NCBI GenBank assembly: GCA_030656015.1
Contig: JAUSNX010000006.1
Span: 1 to 64,000, forward strand
Direction of reading: 5' to 3'
DNA length: 64,000 nucleotides
Origin: Methanobacteriaceae archaeon
GTDB taxonomy: Archaea > Methanobacteriota > Methanobacteria > Methanobacteriales > Methanobacteriaceae
Shown piece after piece: positions 10,713-21,542 of this stretch. A program made the position numbers and the translations under genes. How positions within the stretch are numbered: the first letter of the stretch is position 1; the number at the start of each line of letters is the position of its first letter. The notes under the pieces are model-generated. The model made no database searches, had not been told where the DNA came from, and saw nothing but the letters and a program-made list of their open reading frames with translations.

Positions 10713-10840
10713 TTTATTTTTATTCTGATCCATTTTTTCAGGATTAATACGACCAGTATGATGATAGGAACTTGTATTAATCTAAATAATTTTTAAATTT
10801 AGATTTAAAAATTAAAAATAAGTTGATTTAATATTATAAA

Positions 10841-11180
10841 TTAAAATTTTTCTAGTATCTTTCCGTAAATATCCTTTAATTTCCCATCAGATCTTTCATA
10901 TATCATTTTCAATATCAACTCTGGAGTACTCCGGGCCAAATAATTCATTTTAGGAGTTCTATCAACTAATAGGTTATAATTATCATCTAAACCTTTAGCT
11001 TCAATTCCATCTACTCTTATTGGTGCGTATTTGATAATTTCACGGGCCATGTGGGTTACTATAACGGCAAATGAATTTGAATCATTTATTAATTCTATAA
11101 AACTTGATATAATTTTCACTGCCGCTTCTAATTCAGTTATAGCTTCTAATTCGTCCAGTAAAATTAGTTTCTGGTTATCA
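10841..11180 (-). repeat. Direct repeat flanking katG (parent copy)
   Basis: This is the 3' end of the intact MutS-family gene and is repeated in the same orientation, with modest divergence, at 7712-8049. The two copies bracket katG and about 430 bp of sequence upstream of it. Recombination between them would delete katG and leave one hybrid copy. Confidence 0.88.
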
Positions 11181-12769
11181 GTAGTCACTATGGGCATGAA
11201 AGTTCTTAAAAATGATTCAAATGCTCCAGCATCTAGTGATCTTTGTTTAGAGAAGAAATAAACTTCATCAAGTAACTTTACTTCTGTTTTTTCAGCACAA
11301 ACTGGCAAACCCATATGGGTCATAATCGAAATTTGGGCTAAAGTTTCCAGTAATGTGGTTTTTCCTCCACTATTGGCTCCCGTGAGCAAGGCCACATTTT
11401 CCGGGTAAAAAAGAGAGTAATCTATTCTCTGAATGTCCTCAGAAGAATTAGTGGATTCACTTTCATTTTTATGAGCTAAATTTAGATGCAGTGCGCCCTC
11501 TAGATGGAAAGCATCTCCTATTTCAGGGGATTTTAATTGATAATAATGAGCAAAACATCCCAGGGCAAATTGATAGTCAAATTCCAATGCTTCTTTGATT
11601 TCCTGATCAACTTTTGTCCTTATTTGGGAGAGTCTTTTAGCAGCTGTTACTTTTTTATCAAAAATTTCAATCTGTCTTTTTGATAGATCCTGTTTTTTCA
11701 CTCTTTCTAATTCTGCATCATCAATTTCCAGAGGATATGTTCTGAGGAATGGATCAAATTCAGTACCAGTATCTAACTTAATATCTGCACGTGCTTTACT
11801 GATTACTTCATCAAATATTTTCTCTATTTTACCCGTCATGCCTTGATTTAAAAGGGCCAGAACTTCATCTCCTTTGAGGTCCACATTTTTGACCGAGGAT
11901 TTTATTTCATCATCCGCCCTCTTCTTAGCAGAATTGACTGACTTGTCAAAATCGACTTCTTTATATTTCAATTCTTCCAGTTCATTCAATATTTTAATGG
12001 TTTCATCCAGAACTGTTTCCTTTTGTAATAGATTTCTTAATTCTAACACCTGGGTTAAAATTGATTTGTTGTGTGTAAAGTAATTTAAAACAGATTCTGG
12101 AATAATTTCCAGAATTTCAGAATCTTTACTGACCATTACCACATTTTCCTGTTCATCTAAGGCCAAATTACCATGGGAATATACATAAATAACAAATTCA
12201 TATTCCTGAATTTCTCCGGATTCCTGAGCACTTATTATTGGAAAATGACGATTAAGGCCTAAATCAACTAAATAACCATAATCTTCACTACTTTCAACAA
12301 GGATAGCTACAGAAGGATCGTAGTTTGGCTTAATTTCATGAGGTAAACTCAAATTGTTCAATAAACCACGAACATGTTTAATAGGAAGTGATGAAACACT
12401 TCTTTTAGCTTCCATAACAAAATCAATTGAAGATTTTATCTTTTCAGGATCTTGCATCGGTGAAAGTAGCAATATCTTATTTTTAGCATGGGAACTATGA
12501 GCATAAGATAAAATTTTTTCTAAAATTTCTTCATATAATTGCAGAGCCCTTTCAGTTTTTAGAAATTCTTCTGTGGAATTTCCAGAGAGATCATTTATGA
12601 TTTCAATTGCTTTTCTTTGGCTCACACCTTCAATACTTGAAATACGATCTATTTCGAAGTTTTCAACCGCATTTATAAGTTCCTGTTCACCACCAAGTTG
12701 TTGTACAATTTTTTGGGCCATGCGTTCCCCCACACCCTTTACTTTTGTCAAATCTAGTTTTTTCCCCAT
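10841..12769 (-). CDS. MutS-family ATPase with N-terminal helix-hairpin-helix (MutS2-like)
   Basis: A 642-residue DNA-binding ATPase. It begins with a helix-hairpin-helix region (VKGVGERMAQKIVQQLGG; then SSIEGVSQRKAIEII), followed by a long helical lever and clamp-like part rich in charged residues. A MutS-type ATPase then shows Walker A TGANSGGKTT near residue 466 and Walker B LILLDELEA. There is no N-terminal mismatch-recognition domain and no C-terminal Smr nuclease, so it is nearer MutS2 or the archaeal MutS-like group than true MutS. A role in recombination control or DNA-structure processing is inferred. Its 3' end is duplicated beyond katG. Confidence 0.85.
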   Translation of the reverse strand: MGKKLDLTKVKGVGERMAQKIVQQLGGEQELINAVENFEIDRISSIEGVSQRKAIEIINDLSGNSTEEFLKTERALQLYEEILEKILSYAHSSHAKNKILLLSPMQDPEKIKSSIDFVMEAKRSVSSLPIKHVRGLLNNLSLPHEIKPNYDPSVAILVESSEDYGYLVDLGLNRHFPIISAQESGEIQEYEFVIYVYSHGNLALDEQENVVMVSKDSEILEIIPESVLNYFTHNKSILTQVLELRNLLQKETVLDETIKILNELEELKYKEVDFDKSVNSAKKRADDEIKSSVKNVDLKGDEVLALLNQGMTGKIEKIFDEVISKARADIKLDTGTEFDPFLRTYPLEIDDAELERVKKQDLSKRQIEIFDKKVTAAKRLSQIRTKVDQEIKEALEFDYQFALGCFAHYYQLKSPEIGDAFHLEGALHLNLAHKNESESTNSSEDIQRIDYSLFYPENVALLTGANSGGKTTLLETLAQISIMTHMGLPVCAEKTEVKLLDEVYFFSKQRSLDAGAFESFLRTFMPIVTTDNQKLILLDELEAITELEAAVKIISSFIELINDSNSFAVIVTHMAREIIKYAPIRVDGIEAKGLDDNYNLLVDRTPKMNYLARSTPELILKMIYERSDGKLKDIYGKILEKF

Positions 12770-12956
12770 GCTATTCCCTTTACCTTCTTTTTTTTATTAA
12801 ATTGAGTTAATTAGAGATTATAATAATTATTTACTTCTATATGCTTATTCTTAAATGGAATATTTATAAGAATGGTGAGCGTGTGAAAAGAAATATTTTA
12901 TAATGTAATAGAATTTCAGGATATTATTATAATTTTAAGGTAAGTTTTAGCTATAG

Positions 12957-15695
12957 CTAAACTAAATCTGTTTTATTCACTCCTCGAAGGAAATTTCCAG
13001 CAGTAATTCCTCCTGTTGAAACTTTTTTTATTTTACTCTTAAGCTTATCAATTTGTAAATTAGAATGATTTAAAGAATCAGCTAATGTTTTAGCATAATA
13101 ATGTCCCATTTTTTCTAAATATAATGGTCCTTTAGCTCGGGCATCTATAGAAAAGTTGCAACAACCCAATTTCCCAAGTAATGGTAAATAATCAACTAGA
13201 CAAACTTCTGCGGAGTTTTGAATTATACTTTGACAGTCTGCAGATATTTTCAAAGGGAAAATCTGGTTTTTAACATCTTTAAGCCCTACAAAAAAATCAT
13301 CTTCCTTATTTTCTTTAAACAACTTAAACTGAGAATTTGACAACAAATTAGATGATAAAATACATTCCTGACTAACAATAGATTCCAGACTGCCTTGCAA
13401 TATTATTTCTAAATCAATTGGATTTAAATTAGCTTGCTCCTGTTTATCCGCCCTAGAATTATTATAAACTATTAAATCTTTATTCAATAATGGTTTAATG
13501 TCATTTAGTGATAACTCTGGAGATAAGGTTAATAGAGAAAATAATGGAGAAACATGGGAAATACTTTGATTATTCCAGATATTTAATGCTGAAGAACCAT
13601 AAACTTTCCATTGTGGATGATTTTTGTGTAAATAACTGGCTAATCCAGGACTACCGACCATAATTCCCATATCTAATTGAGAAATCTCTGAAGATATGGA
13701 TTTTAAAAGATCCAGGATATGTAATCTACTTATATCTGGCCATTTCCAAACCATTTCAATATCTTTATTTTGGCATATATCATTCGATTCAATCAAAATA
13801 TTTACAAATTCATCAAATAATCCCTTTTCTTGGAAAGCATTTTTATCCTTTAAAATATTTTTGTTTGGATTAAAACAGTTTTCATATATTTCAGATTCTG
13901 GCAATAGTGTGGGTTCTAAATATATTCGGTTAAAATTAGACTTTTTAGCTACTTTTAAAGTTTTAATATCACTTATATAAGCTGAAAGTGATGTATTCGA
14001 ATCATTTTTTTTAATATTTTTAATATTTTTTAGATCTTTTAATTCTTCTTTTACCTCACTATATTCTTTCATTGAGGACTTTAATTCTTCTGTTACAATA
14101 TTATATTCTTCAAATGACGATTTTAATTCATTAGGAGATGGTAAATAACTTTGAATAAGTTTATTTTCTACAGAATCAATTAAATCTCTTCTTAGCTGAT
14201 TTATTTCTCGCAAAGGCATAAAAAGAGTTCCATCGTAGTTTAAATTTTTGAAAATAACATTAAATGGTTTTTTCCCCATTTTAATGACCTGTTTTTCTAT
14301 TTCATCTACACTGACAGGTCTATTTATGGCCTCTTCCATGGGCATACTTGCCTTGACTTTAGTAGATATCTTTCCATTAGGGCCTACTAATTCTGCCTTC
14401 AGCTCAGGATAATTATTTTCAAGAACCTTAAACTCAATTTTCAAATTTAAAAATCTTTTTTTAGACTCAAAGGAGGGTATTAATTTTTTTAAATCATTTT
14501 TACGGGTTAAATAAACTTTAGAATTTATTTGGACGGTTTTTTTTGCTTGCACTATCAGGTTTTTCCCATTGAGTGCGGGTTCAGCATCCAGATCAAATCC
14601 AGTGCTTTTCAATTCGTTATCTATATCAAAAAACAACCCATCTCCCTTTTGAGGAATGGTAAGTGTTCTTAAAGAAATAATCACTTTTTTATCTTTTCCT
14701 TTGATTTTTTTCACATCACCAAGATAAAGACCTCTATGGCCTGGTTTTTCCCGAGCCATAATATTGTTTTTAGGACTAGGTAACAGATGTCCGGATGTAA
14801 ATTCTCTGTTAAATGCTAGTTTCAGAGTTTCCATATCCTCTTGCAGTGGTTTCCAATTACCTTTAGCTATTTTATCAAGAGCCCTTCGATATATTCCTAC
14901 CACAATACCCACATATTCTGGAGATCTCATGCGGCCTTCAATTTTTAGACTTTTAATCCCAGATTTTATTAATATGTCTAGCTGTGGATAATGGGCCAAG
15001 TCTCTAGTTGATAGCAAAAAATTTTCAGGTAAATCAACTTTATTCAGGTCATGAGGCCGACCATAATTATCCTGGGGTCCATAAACTAAAGAATAGGGTT
15101 TTCTACAGGGTTGGGCACACATACCTCTATTTCCACTCCTACCACCTATGAATGAAGAGAGAAGGCACTGGCCAGAATAACCATAGCATAAAGCACCATG
15201 AAGGAATATTTCCAGATCCAGATCACTGGATTTTACAAATGATTTGATTTCATCAATTGAGAGTTCACGAGAGAGCACGGCTCTTTTAAAACCATTTTTC
15301 TCCAACCATTTCAGACTTTCCTCATTATGTATGGTCATTTGAGTAGATGCATGGAGATTTAGATTAGGAACCACTCTTTGGGCTAAATTTACTACTCCCA
15401 AATCTTGTACTAATATGGCATCTACTCCTATTTGATAAAGTTTTAAGAGATATTGGTCCATAGCTGGTAGCTCTGAATCTTTAACTAGGGTATTAACTGT
15501 CACATAAACTTTCACTCCGTTTAAATGGGCATAGTTAACAACCTCTGAGATTTCTTTTTCAGAAAAATTTTCAGCAAAATGTCTTGCTCCAAAATTTTTT
15601 CCAGATAAGTACACTGCGTCCGCTCCTGAGTTTACAGCCGCTTTCATAGATTCAATAGACCCTGCGGGCGCTAAGAGTTCAGGAATATTTCTCAA
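12957..15695 (-). CDS. U32 family protein (peptidase or RNA-hydroxylation type)
   Basis: A 912-residue U32 family member. The N-terminal TIM-barrel-like part starts at PELLAPAGSIESMKAAVNSG and holds the U32 signature around EIFLHGALCYGYSGQCLLSS, with two more cysteines in GMCAQPC. These four Cys are the pattern in family members that modify tRNA or rRNA (TrhP, RlhA) and may hold an iron-sulphur cluster. A long C-terminal extension is typical of archaeal forms. I chose the TTG at 15695 because GGAGGAG stands 5 bases before it; the frame is open further upstream but lacks a start signal and codes for AT-rich nonsense. Confidence 0.85.
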   Translation of the reverse strand: MRNIPELLAPAGSIESMKAAVNSGADAVYLSGKNFGARHFAENFSEKEISEVVNYAHLNGVKVYVTVNTLVKDSELPAMDQYLLKLYQIGVDAILVQDLGVVNLAQRVVPNLNLHASTQMTIHNEESLKWLEKNGFKRAVLSRELSIDEIKSFVKSSDLDLEIFLHGALCYGYSGQCLLSSFIGGRSGNRGMCAQPCRKPYSLVYGPQDNYGRPHDLNKVDLPENFLLSTRDLAHYPQLDILIKSGIKSLKIEGRMRSPEYVGIVVGIYRRALDKIAKGNWKPLQEDMETLKLAFNREFTSGHLLPSPKNNIMAREKPGHRGLYLGDVKKIKGKDKKVIISLRTLTIPQKGDGLFFDIDNELKSTGFDLDAEPALNGKNLIVQAKKTVQINSKVYLTRKNDLKKLIPSFESKKRFLNLKIEFKVLENNYPELKAELVGPNGKISTKVKASMPMEEAINRPVSVDEIEKQVIKMGKKPFNVIFKNLNYDGTLFMPLREINQLRRDLIDSVENKLIQSYLPSPNELKSSFEEYNIVTEELKSSMKEYSEVKEELKDLKNIKNIKKNDSNTSLSAYISDIKTLKVAKKSNFNRIYLEPTLLPESEIYENCFNPNKNILKDKNAFQEKGLFDEFVNILIESNDICQNKDIEMVWKWPDISRLHILDLLKSISSEISQLDMGIMVGSPGLASYLHKNHPQWKVYGSSALNIWNNQSISHVSPLFSLLTLSPELSLNDIKPLLNKDLIVYNNSRADKQEQANLNPIDLEIILQGSLESIVSQECILSSNLLSNSQFKLFKENKEDDFFVGLKDVKNQIFPLKISADCQSIIQNSAEVCLVDYLPLLGKLGCCNFSIDARAKGPLYLEKMGHYYAKTLADSLNHSNLQIDKLKSKIKKVSTGGITAGNFLRGVNKTDLV

Positions 15696-15949
15696 GAGAT
15701 CTCCTCCAAAATAATAATAATTAGTGGTAATGTGTATGATTAAGTTATAAATTATATTATGGTTGAATATTGTTTTCCCGATCATTAATACGTTAATAAG
15801 TCTTAATTTATTAAAATTCACCAATAAATAAGCATAATTTTGAATTATTAAAAATCTTATTAACAAAAATAAAATTATTAAATAGATTAATCATAGAAAT
15901 TAAATTTTATAGTGAATCATATCCTAGAACTTGGATGGTTGATTACTAA

Positions 15950-17305
15950 TCATCTAATTTCTATCATCATTTCTGAAACAATTTTAAGGAATTTTTCAAC
16001 AATAACTCTGTTTTTCTCTTCGCTTTCTCTCAGCTTTTCCTCAGAAAGCTTTCGATGAATGGCTAATGCATAAAGGTCGGCTAATTGTTGAACTACGATT
16101 AAATCATTTTCGGTGTAATGTTCTTCACTATTAGATAGTGCTATCATTCCTATTCTTTTATCATTTAACATGGCCGGAACGCCAATGAAATTTTTAATAG
16201 GAATATGTCCTTCTGGTGTTCCTACGCATCTACTGTCTTCAGATGGGTTATTGGTAAGTATGGCTTCATTATTGTCAAGAACCCAGCCCCATAATCCCCC
16301 CACATCATTAAAAGAAAATTCGCTTTCAAAGACATTATCTATATGGCATTTTTCCCATACTTTTTTAGTAAGGCTGAAATTTTTAAGGTTCCTTGTGCCA
16401 GGCTCTACATAACCCACAAAACAAAATTCGCTTTTAGTAAGGTCTTTAGCATATTTTAACACTTGATTGGATATATATTCAATATCTGTAGGATTCAATA
16501 GTTTTTTTCCCAGCTTAGCCAGAGCCATATTAATTTCTGTTTCATGTGAAAGTGCATCTTCTGCCTTTTTTAAATCAGATATGTCTCTTAAAATTCCAGT
16601 AATTCCAATTAACTCACCTTCAGAGTTTTTTAGAGGAGAAAGTGATGTTTGAAAGTAAACTGGTTTATGAGCAATATTCCCTGACCAGTTATAAACAATG
16701 CTTTCACCACCTAAAACTCTTTTATTGGCTTTTTGGTGTATTTTATTATCTTCTCCAAACATTTCAACTGTCGTTTTACCAATAAAATCTTCAGCACGCA
16801 CACCATATCGTTTAATTTGATTTTCAGAAATCATGGTGCAGCGCTCATCTAAATCCAGTGTGAAAAGTATGTCCTGCATCGAATTAACTATTATTCTATA
16901 TTTTTCTTCACTTTCTTTAAGCCGAGTATCCATTTCGTTTTTGTAAAGAGCTACTTCAATGACACTGTGTAATTCACGGTCTTCAAAAGGTTTTATTATG
17001 TAACCAAATGGCCCGGTATATTTAGCTCTTTTGAGAGTTTTCTCATCGGAATAGGCCGTAAGGTATACTATTGGTATCTTAAACTTTTCTCCAATTACTT
17101 CTGCTGCTTCAATACCATCAATATTTCCTTTTAATACAATATCCATTAAAATAATATCTGGTTTGGTTTTCTCAGCCATTTCGATGGCTTTCTCACCGGA
17201 AGAAACTGTGGCGCTGACTTCATATCCTAAACTATCAAGCCTTTGACTAATGTCAATTGCTACAATGCTTTCATCTTCTACTACCATGACTTTAGTTTTA
17301 GACAT
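15950..17305 (-). CDS. Response-regulator receiver protein with PAS and GAF domains, no output kinase
   Basis: A 451-residue signalling protein. A receiver domain occupies about residues 1-120, with acidic residues at VVEDE, phospho-acceptor Asp55 in LMDIVL, and the conserved Lys in GYIIKPF. A PAS domain (about 130-250) and a GAF domain (about 260-420) follow. It ends a few residues into what would be the next PAS or kinase linker (KLRESEEKNRVIVEKF), and no histidine-kinase domain follows in any frame. It may pass signals through protein contacts, or may have lost its kinase half. It stands alone, divergent from tmk. Confidence 0.85.
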   Translation of the reverse strand: MSKTKVMVVEDESIVAIDISQRLDSLGYEVSATVSSGEKAIEMAEKTKPDIILMDIVLKGNIDGIEAAEVIGEKFKIPIVYLTAYSDEKTLKRAKYTGPFGYIIKPFEDRELHSVIEVALYKNEMDTRLKESEEKYRIIVNSMQDILFTLDLDERCTMISENQIKRYGVRAEDFIGKTTVEMFGEDNKIHQKANKRVLGGESIVYNWSGNIAHKPVYFQTSLSPLKNSEGELIGITGILRDISDLKKAEDALSHETEINMALAKLGKKLLNPTDIEYISNQVLKYAKDLTKSEFCFVGYVEPGTRNLKNFSLTKKVWEKCHIDNVFESEFSFNDVGGLWGWVLDNNEAILTNNPSEDSRCVGTPEGHIPIKNFIGVPAMLNDKRIGMIALSNSEEHYTENDLIVVQQLADLYALAIHRKLSEEKLRESEEKNRVIVEKFLKIVSEMMIEIR

Positions 17306-17602
17306 AATTCACCCCTTGAATTTACAAAAAGGTTAATTTTATAATTATTTTATAATTAATTTAATAAATTATAGTTTTTAATTAATTATTTGTAAGAAAT
17401 TCTTATTATAAATATCTACTAAAATTAGGTGAATGTAAATTATATTTAAAAAAAACATTTTGACTTGAAAATAATATTCTTATAATAATCTAAATCATAT
17501 TTTTTCCATTATTAAAATTCTATTTTAAAACATTTCCCATTAACTTTGTTTGGATCTATTTTAAGAAAATATATTAAGATATAAATTATATAATGAAATC
17601 CT
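17306..17602. promoter_or_regulatory. Divergent promoter region between the regulator and tmk
   Basis: A very AT-rich intergenic stretch. A run like ATATATTAAGATATAAATTA (around 17568-17587) lies 15-35 bases before the tmk ATG. No ribosome site precedes that ATG, so the tmk message is probably leaderless. Confidence 0.4.
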
Positions 17603-18226
17603 ATGTACATTTGTTTGGAAGGTATTGATGGTGCAGGGAAGTCTACTCAGGTAAAACTACTGGAAAAATGGCTTGAAGAAAATGGATATGATGTAGAAAT
17701 GATTGTGGAACCTACATCCTCTCCGGTGGGTGTGTTAATTCGTAAAATGCTTCAAGACCCTCGGGCCACAGAACCTGAATTTCAAAAGATGTTGGGCCTT
17801 CTTTTTGCAGCAGATAGATTAGCTTTAAAAGATAAACTTCTGGAAAATGAAGAAAATATCGATAATGATAATAAAATAATGCTTAGTGACCGTTGTTTTT
17901 ATTCCAGTCTGGCCTATCAAAGCCCTTTTGAATGGATTACTGAGATAAATAAATATGCTAAAAGGCCAGATTTAGTGATTTTCCTGGATATCGATGTTAA
18001 AACTGCAGTTTCTAGATGTCAAGGAATTGATAAATTTGAAAATGAGTCTTTTTTAAAGAAAGTAAGTGCTAATTATAAGAAAATAGGGGAAAATTCCTTG
18101 AAAGAACATAAAAAAGAAAATTTTCTGGTTATTAATGCTAATAATGGCTCAAATCTGGTGCACCATGACATAAAAAAAGCATTAGCTCCTTATTTAGGAA
18201 TTTGTGTTGATGGAATAGTAGATTAG
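17603..18226 (+). CDS. tmk: Thymidylate kinase
   Basis: A 207-residue kinase that phosphorylates dTMP to dTDP for DNA synthesis. The P-loop is GIDGAGKST at residues 7-15. The DRCFYSSLAYQ motif with its Asp-Arg pair binds the dTMP phosphate, and a FLDIDVKTAVSR segment follows as in other Tmk proteins. Length is normal. The ATG has no ribosome site but a TATA-like run upstream, suggesting a leaderless message. Confidence 0.94.
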   Translation: MYICLEGIDGAGKSTQVKLLEKWLEENGYDVEMIVEPTSSPVGVLIRKMLQDPRATEPEFQKMLGLLFAADRLALKDKLLENEENIDNDNKIMLSDRCFYSSLAYQSPFEWITEINKYAKRPDLVIFLDIDVKTAVSRCQGIDKFENESFLKKVSANYKKIGENSLKEHKKENFLVINANNGSNLVHHDIKKALAPYLGICVDGIVD

Positions 18227-18337
18227 TAAAAAAGTTAAACCAAGATTAGAAATAATAATAATATTAGAAATAAAACAATAGTTTAAAAATAATTTTTTTT
18301 TGAAAAAATAAGTATTTATAAAAAAGTTTTTTTAAAA

Positions 18338-18553
18338 CTATTCTGTTTGAGATGGCTTCTTTCTTCCTTCAAATAATTCAATTCTTTCATTCAGTGATTT
18401 AACCACATATTCCCTAACTTTTTCCAACTCTTCCATTTCTCCTTTTAGCACAGGGCCGTGGTCAGTGTGGGCCAAATCAACCTCATAATTGGTAATTATT
18501 TCAGCCATGTTCCTTTCTGTTACTCCTGGTGGAATTCTCATTTCATATAGCAT
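18338..18553 (-). CDS. Small conserved protein of unknown function
   Basis: A 71-residue protein starting MLYEMRIPPGVTERNMAEI. It is probably small, soluble and acidic, with a C-terminal helix (EMEELEKVREYVVKSL) and no cysteines or membrane segment. I chose the ATG at 18553 because GGTGA precedes it; the GTG at 18562 overlaps that site. It lies between tmk (convergent) and tyrS (upstream on the same strand). I do not recognise the family. Confidence 0.7.
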   Translation of the reverse strand: MLYEMRIPPGVTERNMAEIITNYEVDLAHTDHGPVLKGEMEELEKVREYVVKSLNERIELFEGRKKPSQTE

Positions 18554-18706
18554 TATTATCACCTGATGAATTTAAATTTAAAAAATTAAGTATGTATTTT
18601 CAATTTTTTTATTTAAATTGTTTTGTCATTAATGTATTTATCTATTAAAGGATTATATGTTTATTAACCATTATTAGTTAAATTATAATTTAATAATTTG
18701 AGTTTA

Positions 18707-19669
18707 TTAATTTTCAGCCATATACTCTCGCACTGGATTTAAAAATTCTATTAAATAATCAGTAACTGCATTTTTAAGATCCAATGGATGTAATTTCTCC
18801 TGAGAGTACATATCAATCAGTTCAGAATAATCCAATTCCAGATTTCCCCCGAATTTTTCAGGCCTTTTAATTATCAGTTTCTCAGTAAATGGGAAAATAA
18901 AGTGCTTGGCCATTTCAATAACGGGATTTCCTTCTACCTCTCCTACAGGACAGTAGCCTTTTTTCATCTTTTTCTTTATATCTTCTGGGGAATCATCAAT
19001 GGCAATGAAATTGCCTTTACTAGAAGACATTTTCTCAGATCCATCAGTTCCATGGAGTAATGGCGTGTGCAAACATACCGGAGCGGTTTTTCCAATACGT
19101 GGCAGGTTTTCCCGGGCCAACATATGTATTTTTCGTTGTTCCATTCCGCCCATGGCCAGATCAGTTTCTAAAAATACCATATCAATAACTTGCATGAGGG
19201 GATAAATTACTTCGGCTACTTTGTGGTCCTCGGCATCCCTTGTAATCTGTGCCATACTTCTTTTGGCCCTTACTAATGTAGTAAGAAGTGCTAATTGATA
19301 CACTTGTGTGGTATATTCTTCTTTGGTTTGGAAACTTGATCCTAGAATAAATTCTGTTTCGGGGGATAGTCCTAAGGCCAAAAAACATTTTTTATTGTAT
19401 TCTGCCACTTCTTTTATTTCGTCTAAACTTCCTTTACCATTTAAAAAAGCATGATAATCTGCTAAGAGTATTTTTATTTTAAATCCTGCTTTTTGCAGAT
19501 CTATCATTTTCATTACAGTTATGGTGTGACCTAAATGGACTTTTCCAGATGGTTCATAACCAATATAGGCTATTGGTTGCTCTTTTTTGAGCTTTTCTTC
19601 CAGTTCCCCTTCAGTAATTATTTCCAGTGTCCCCTGTGTAATTAACTCTATTTTTGATTTTAAGTCCAT
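18707..19669 (-). CDS. tyrS: Tyrosyl-tRNA synthetase (archaeal type)
   Basis: A 320-residue class I synthetase that charges tRNA-Tyr. The HIGH-type motif is HLGH at residues 45-48, after YEPSGK. The KMSKS-type loop is KMSSSKGN near residue 210. GYEPSG and the [16 protein letters not shown] stretch bind tyrosine and the adenylate. The short length without an S4 tail is the archaeal/eukaryal form. GGTGA precedes the ATG. Confidence 0.95.
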   Translation of the reverse strand: MDLKSKIELITQGTLEIITEGELEEKLKKEQPIAYIGYEPSGKVHLGHTITVMKMIDLQKAGFKIKILLADYHAFLNGKGSLDEIKEVAEYNKKCFLALGLSPETEFILGSSFQTKEEYTTQVYQLALLTTLVRAKRSMAQITRDAEDHKVAEVIYPLMQVIDMVFLETDLAMGGMEQRKIHMLARENLPRIGKTAPVCLHTPLLHGTDGSEKMSSSKGNFIAIDDSPEDIKKKMKKGYCPVGEVEGNPVIEMAKHFIFPFTEKLIIKRPEKFGGNLELDYSELIDMYSQEKLHPLDLKNAVTDYLIEFLNPVREYMAEN

Positions 19670-19756
19670 TTTTTCACCATGATAAAAATATTGAAATATT
19701 TGTAAATTTTTATATTATAACTCAAATTTATAGAATATTTAAGTTAATATTGTGGA

Positions 19757-20818
19757 TTAGTTATTATTCAGTAATTGGGGAAGTATATATATTTCTCCAT
19801 GGATTTGAATAACACAAACTTCTTGACCGATTTTAAAATCAGCTAAATTTTCAGTAAGGCTTAAATCAATAGGTTGAAACGTTTCCGGGTGTAAAATCTG
19901 AATTTCCGTAGGTGATTTTGAAGTTATACTCGTTATTTTAATTTCAGTGGCTTTGGCGGGTGATTTTATTTTTTCATATTCCTTCCAGAGCACACTGAAG
20001 TTTTTTAAGCTCTTTAAATTATCTGCAATAATTTTTCTAGAATCAAATGACTTCACTTGACCTATTTGGTCTTCATATTCAATGAAGTCACCTACTTGAA
20101 ATTCTGGAAGGCGTAGAGAAATCCATGTCCGATAAAGTCCCTTTCCTGTAGATTTGTCTTGACTAATAAGTCGCGGAGATTCTTTGGTGATTCCTCCCAA
20201 AACTTCTTTTAAAGCAGATATGACTTTACGGGCCGATTTTTGGGATCCGATATAATAATCGATTCCTTCCTTCATTTCTACTCGCTGGGCAAGATATGCC
20301 ATACGGCTTTTTTCCCACATACGGTCCAGTGTTTCATTAACTACATTATCGGCAGATTCTATTTCTGCTTTACTTAAATGGCGCTTGTCAGCTCTTAATT
20401 GAATAACTGTTTCATAATAACCAGAATTGAATTTACTGCAGTCCGGGCAGACGCTTTTATTAAGTCGAACATTTGCCTGATATTCCTGGCTTACTGCATC
20501 ACCCATAACGGATCCTTTAACTTGAATCAAGCATTCTGCAATGGAACCCCTCATTTTGAGTATTTCCAGATCTATTTCTGGATTTTCAACTATTTCTTTA
20601 ATTTCAATAGCTGCTTCCAGGGCCTGATAAATAATTTCTTCTTCAGGCAGTCCTAATTCTTTCCATTTACCTTCTTTGAGATTTGAATGGCAGTGAGCAC
20701 ACACTACAATTTTTATTTCATCGGGGAGTGAAATTAATTGAAAATCCTTTAAAAAACAGTCTTTACAAATACCTTCAATCATTTCTTTATCGGTGCTACC
20801 GCATTGTGGACAAAACAT
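19757..20818 (-). CDS. NMD3-family ribosome-associated protein
   Basis: A 353-residue archaeal homologue of the eukaryotic 60S export adaptor NMD3. The N-terminus has two or more zinc-binding pairs: CPQCG at residues 3-7, CKDC, CAHC and later CPDC. The remaining domains resemble the eIF5A-like and SH3-like parts of NMD3. In archaea there is no nuclear export, so a role in maturing or guarding the large subunit is inferred. It lies on the same strand as aIF2 beta and MCM, an information-processing neighbourhood. Confidence 0.88.
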   Translation of the reverse strand: MFCPQCGSTDKEMIEGICKDCFLKDFQLISLPDEIKIVVCAHCHSNLKEGKWKELGLPEEEIIYQALEAAIEIKEIVENPEIDLEILKMRGSIAECLIQVKGSVMGDAVSQEYQANVRLNKSVCPDCSKFNSGYYETVIQLRADKRHLSKAEIESADNVVNETLDRMWEKSRMAYLAQRVEMKEGIDYYIGSQKSARKVISALKEVLGGITKESPRLISQDKSTGKGLYRTWISLRLPEFQVGDFIEYEDQIGQVKSFDSRKIIADNLKSLKNFSVLWKEYEKIKSPAKATEIKITSITSKSPTEIQILHPETFQPIDLSLTENLADFKIGQEVCVIQIHGEIYILPQLLNNN

Positions 20819-21038
20819 AAATATTTACCTTCAAAATTCGTATTTAAATTAATACCAATATTTTAATTATATAATAACATTCTAAAATTATTCAATCAAT
20901 AAAAAAGGACTCGATTAAAGATTTAAACTAAAAACATTAGTCTAATTGGGAATTATAATTTAAATTATTAATTAAAATATTAAAAAATATCTGATTTAAA
21001 AATAATTTAATTATAATTTTTTTTTAAATAATGCTCGA

Positions 21039-21446
21039 TTAGAGAGTTTTTAGAGGGGCTTTAGCACCACAGGCCGCACATTTGAGTAAAAATATACGAT
21101 CTTCTCTGATGATTTTGGTATCTGGCCTATTACACTCATGGCACATAACGAATTTTTGAACATAATCCTCTAATCGCTCATTTATTAAAAAGTGAGTGAA
21201 TTTTCCCTGCATGATGGCCCTTCCACCTTCCAGGTTTCCAGCAGTACCTAATTCTCTTAATAAGAACTTTAATAAGTGCTGAGGGTCTCGGTTCATAGCA
21301 TCTGCTATTTCTCTGAAATTCTGGATGAAAGTTCTGTTTCCTTGAATTACAGAATAAGCTTTAGGTACGCTGAAACGTTTAGTTTCAAATACTTCTGGGG
21401 GCAGTTGTTCAATGGCCCGGTCTAATAATTTATCATAATCACTCAT
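21039..21446 (-). CDS. Translation initiation factor aIF2, beta subunit
   Basis: The 135-residue beta subunit of the aIF2 heterotrimer, which brings initiator tRNA to the small ribosomal subunit. The body holds the conserved NRTFIQNF and [19 protein letters not shown] stretches. The C-terminal zinc ribbon is [11 protein letters not shown] followed by CAACG. GGAGGTATTATT precedes the ATG. It is 96 bp after MCM on the same strand. Confidence 0.96.
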   Translation of the reverse strand: MSDYDKLLDRAIEQLPPEVFETKRFSVPKAYSVIQGNRTFIQNFREIADAMNRDPQHLLKFLLRELGTAGNLEGGRAIMQGKFTHFLINERLEDYVQKFVMCHECNRPDTKIIREDRIFLLKCAACGAKAPLKTL

Positions 21447-21542
21447 AATAATACCTCCAAATAGGGTAAATAAAATTTAAATAGAAATTTGGCGGAAAAA
21501 TAAAATTTAATTTAAAAATTAAATTTCAAAAATCAAAAAGGA

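Noticed and set aside
12957-15866. Longer form of the U32 gene beginning at 15866
   Set aside because: The additional 57 residues are AT-rich nonsense, and a strong GGAGGAG site points to the TTG at 15695.
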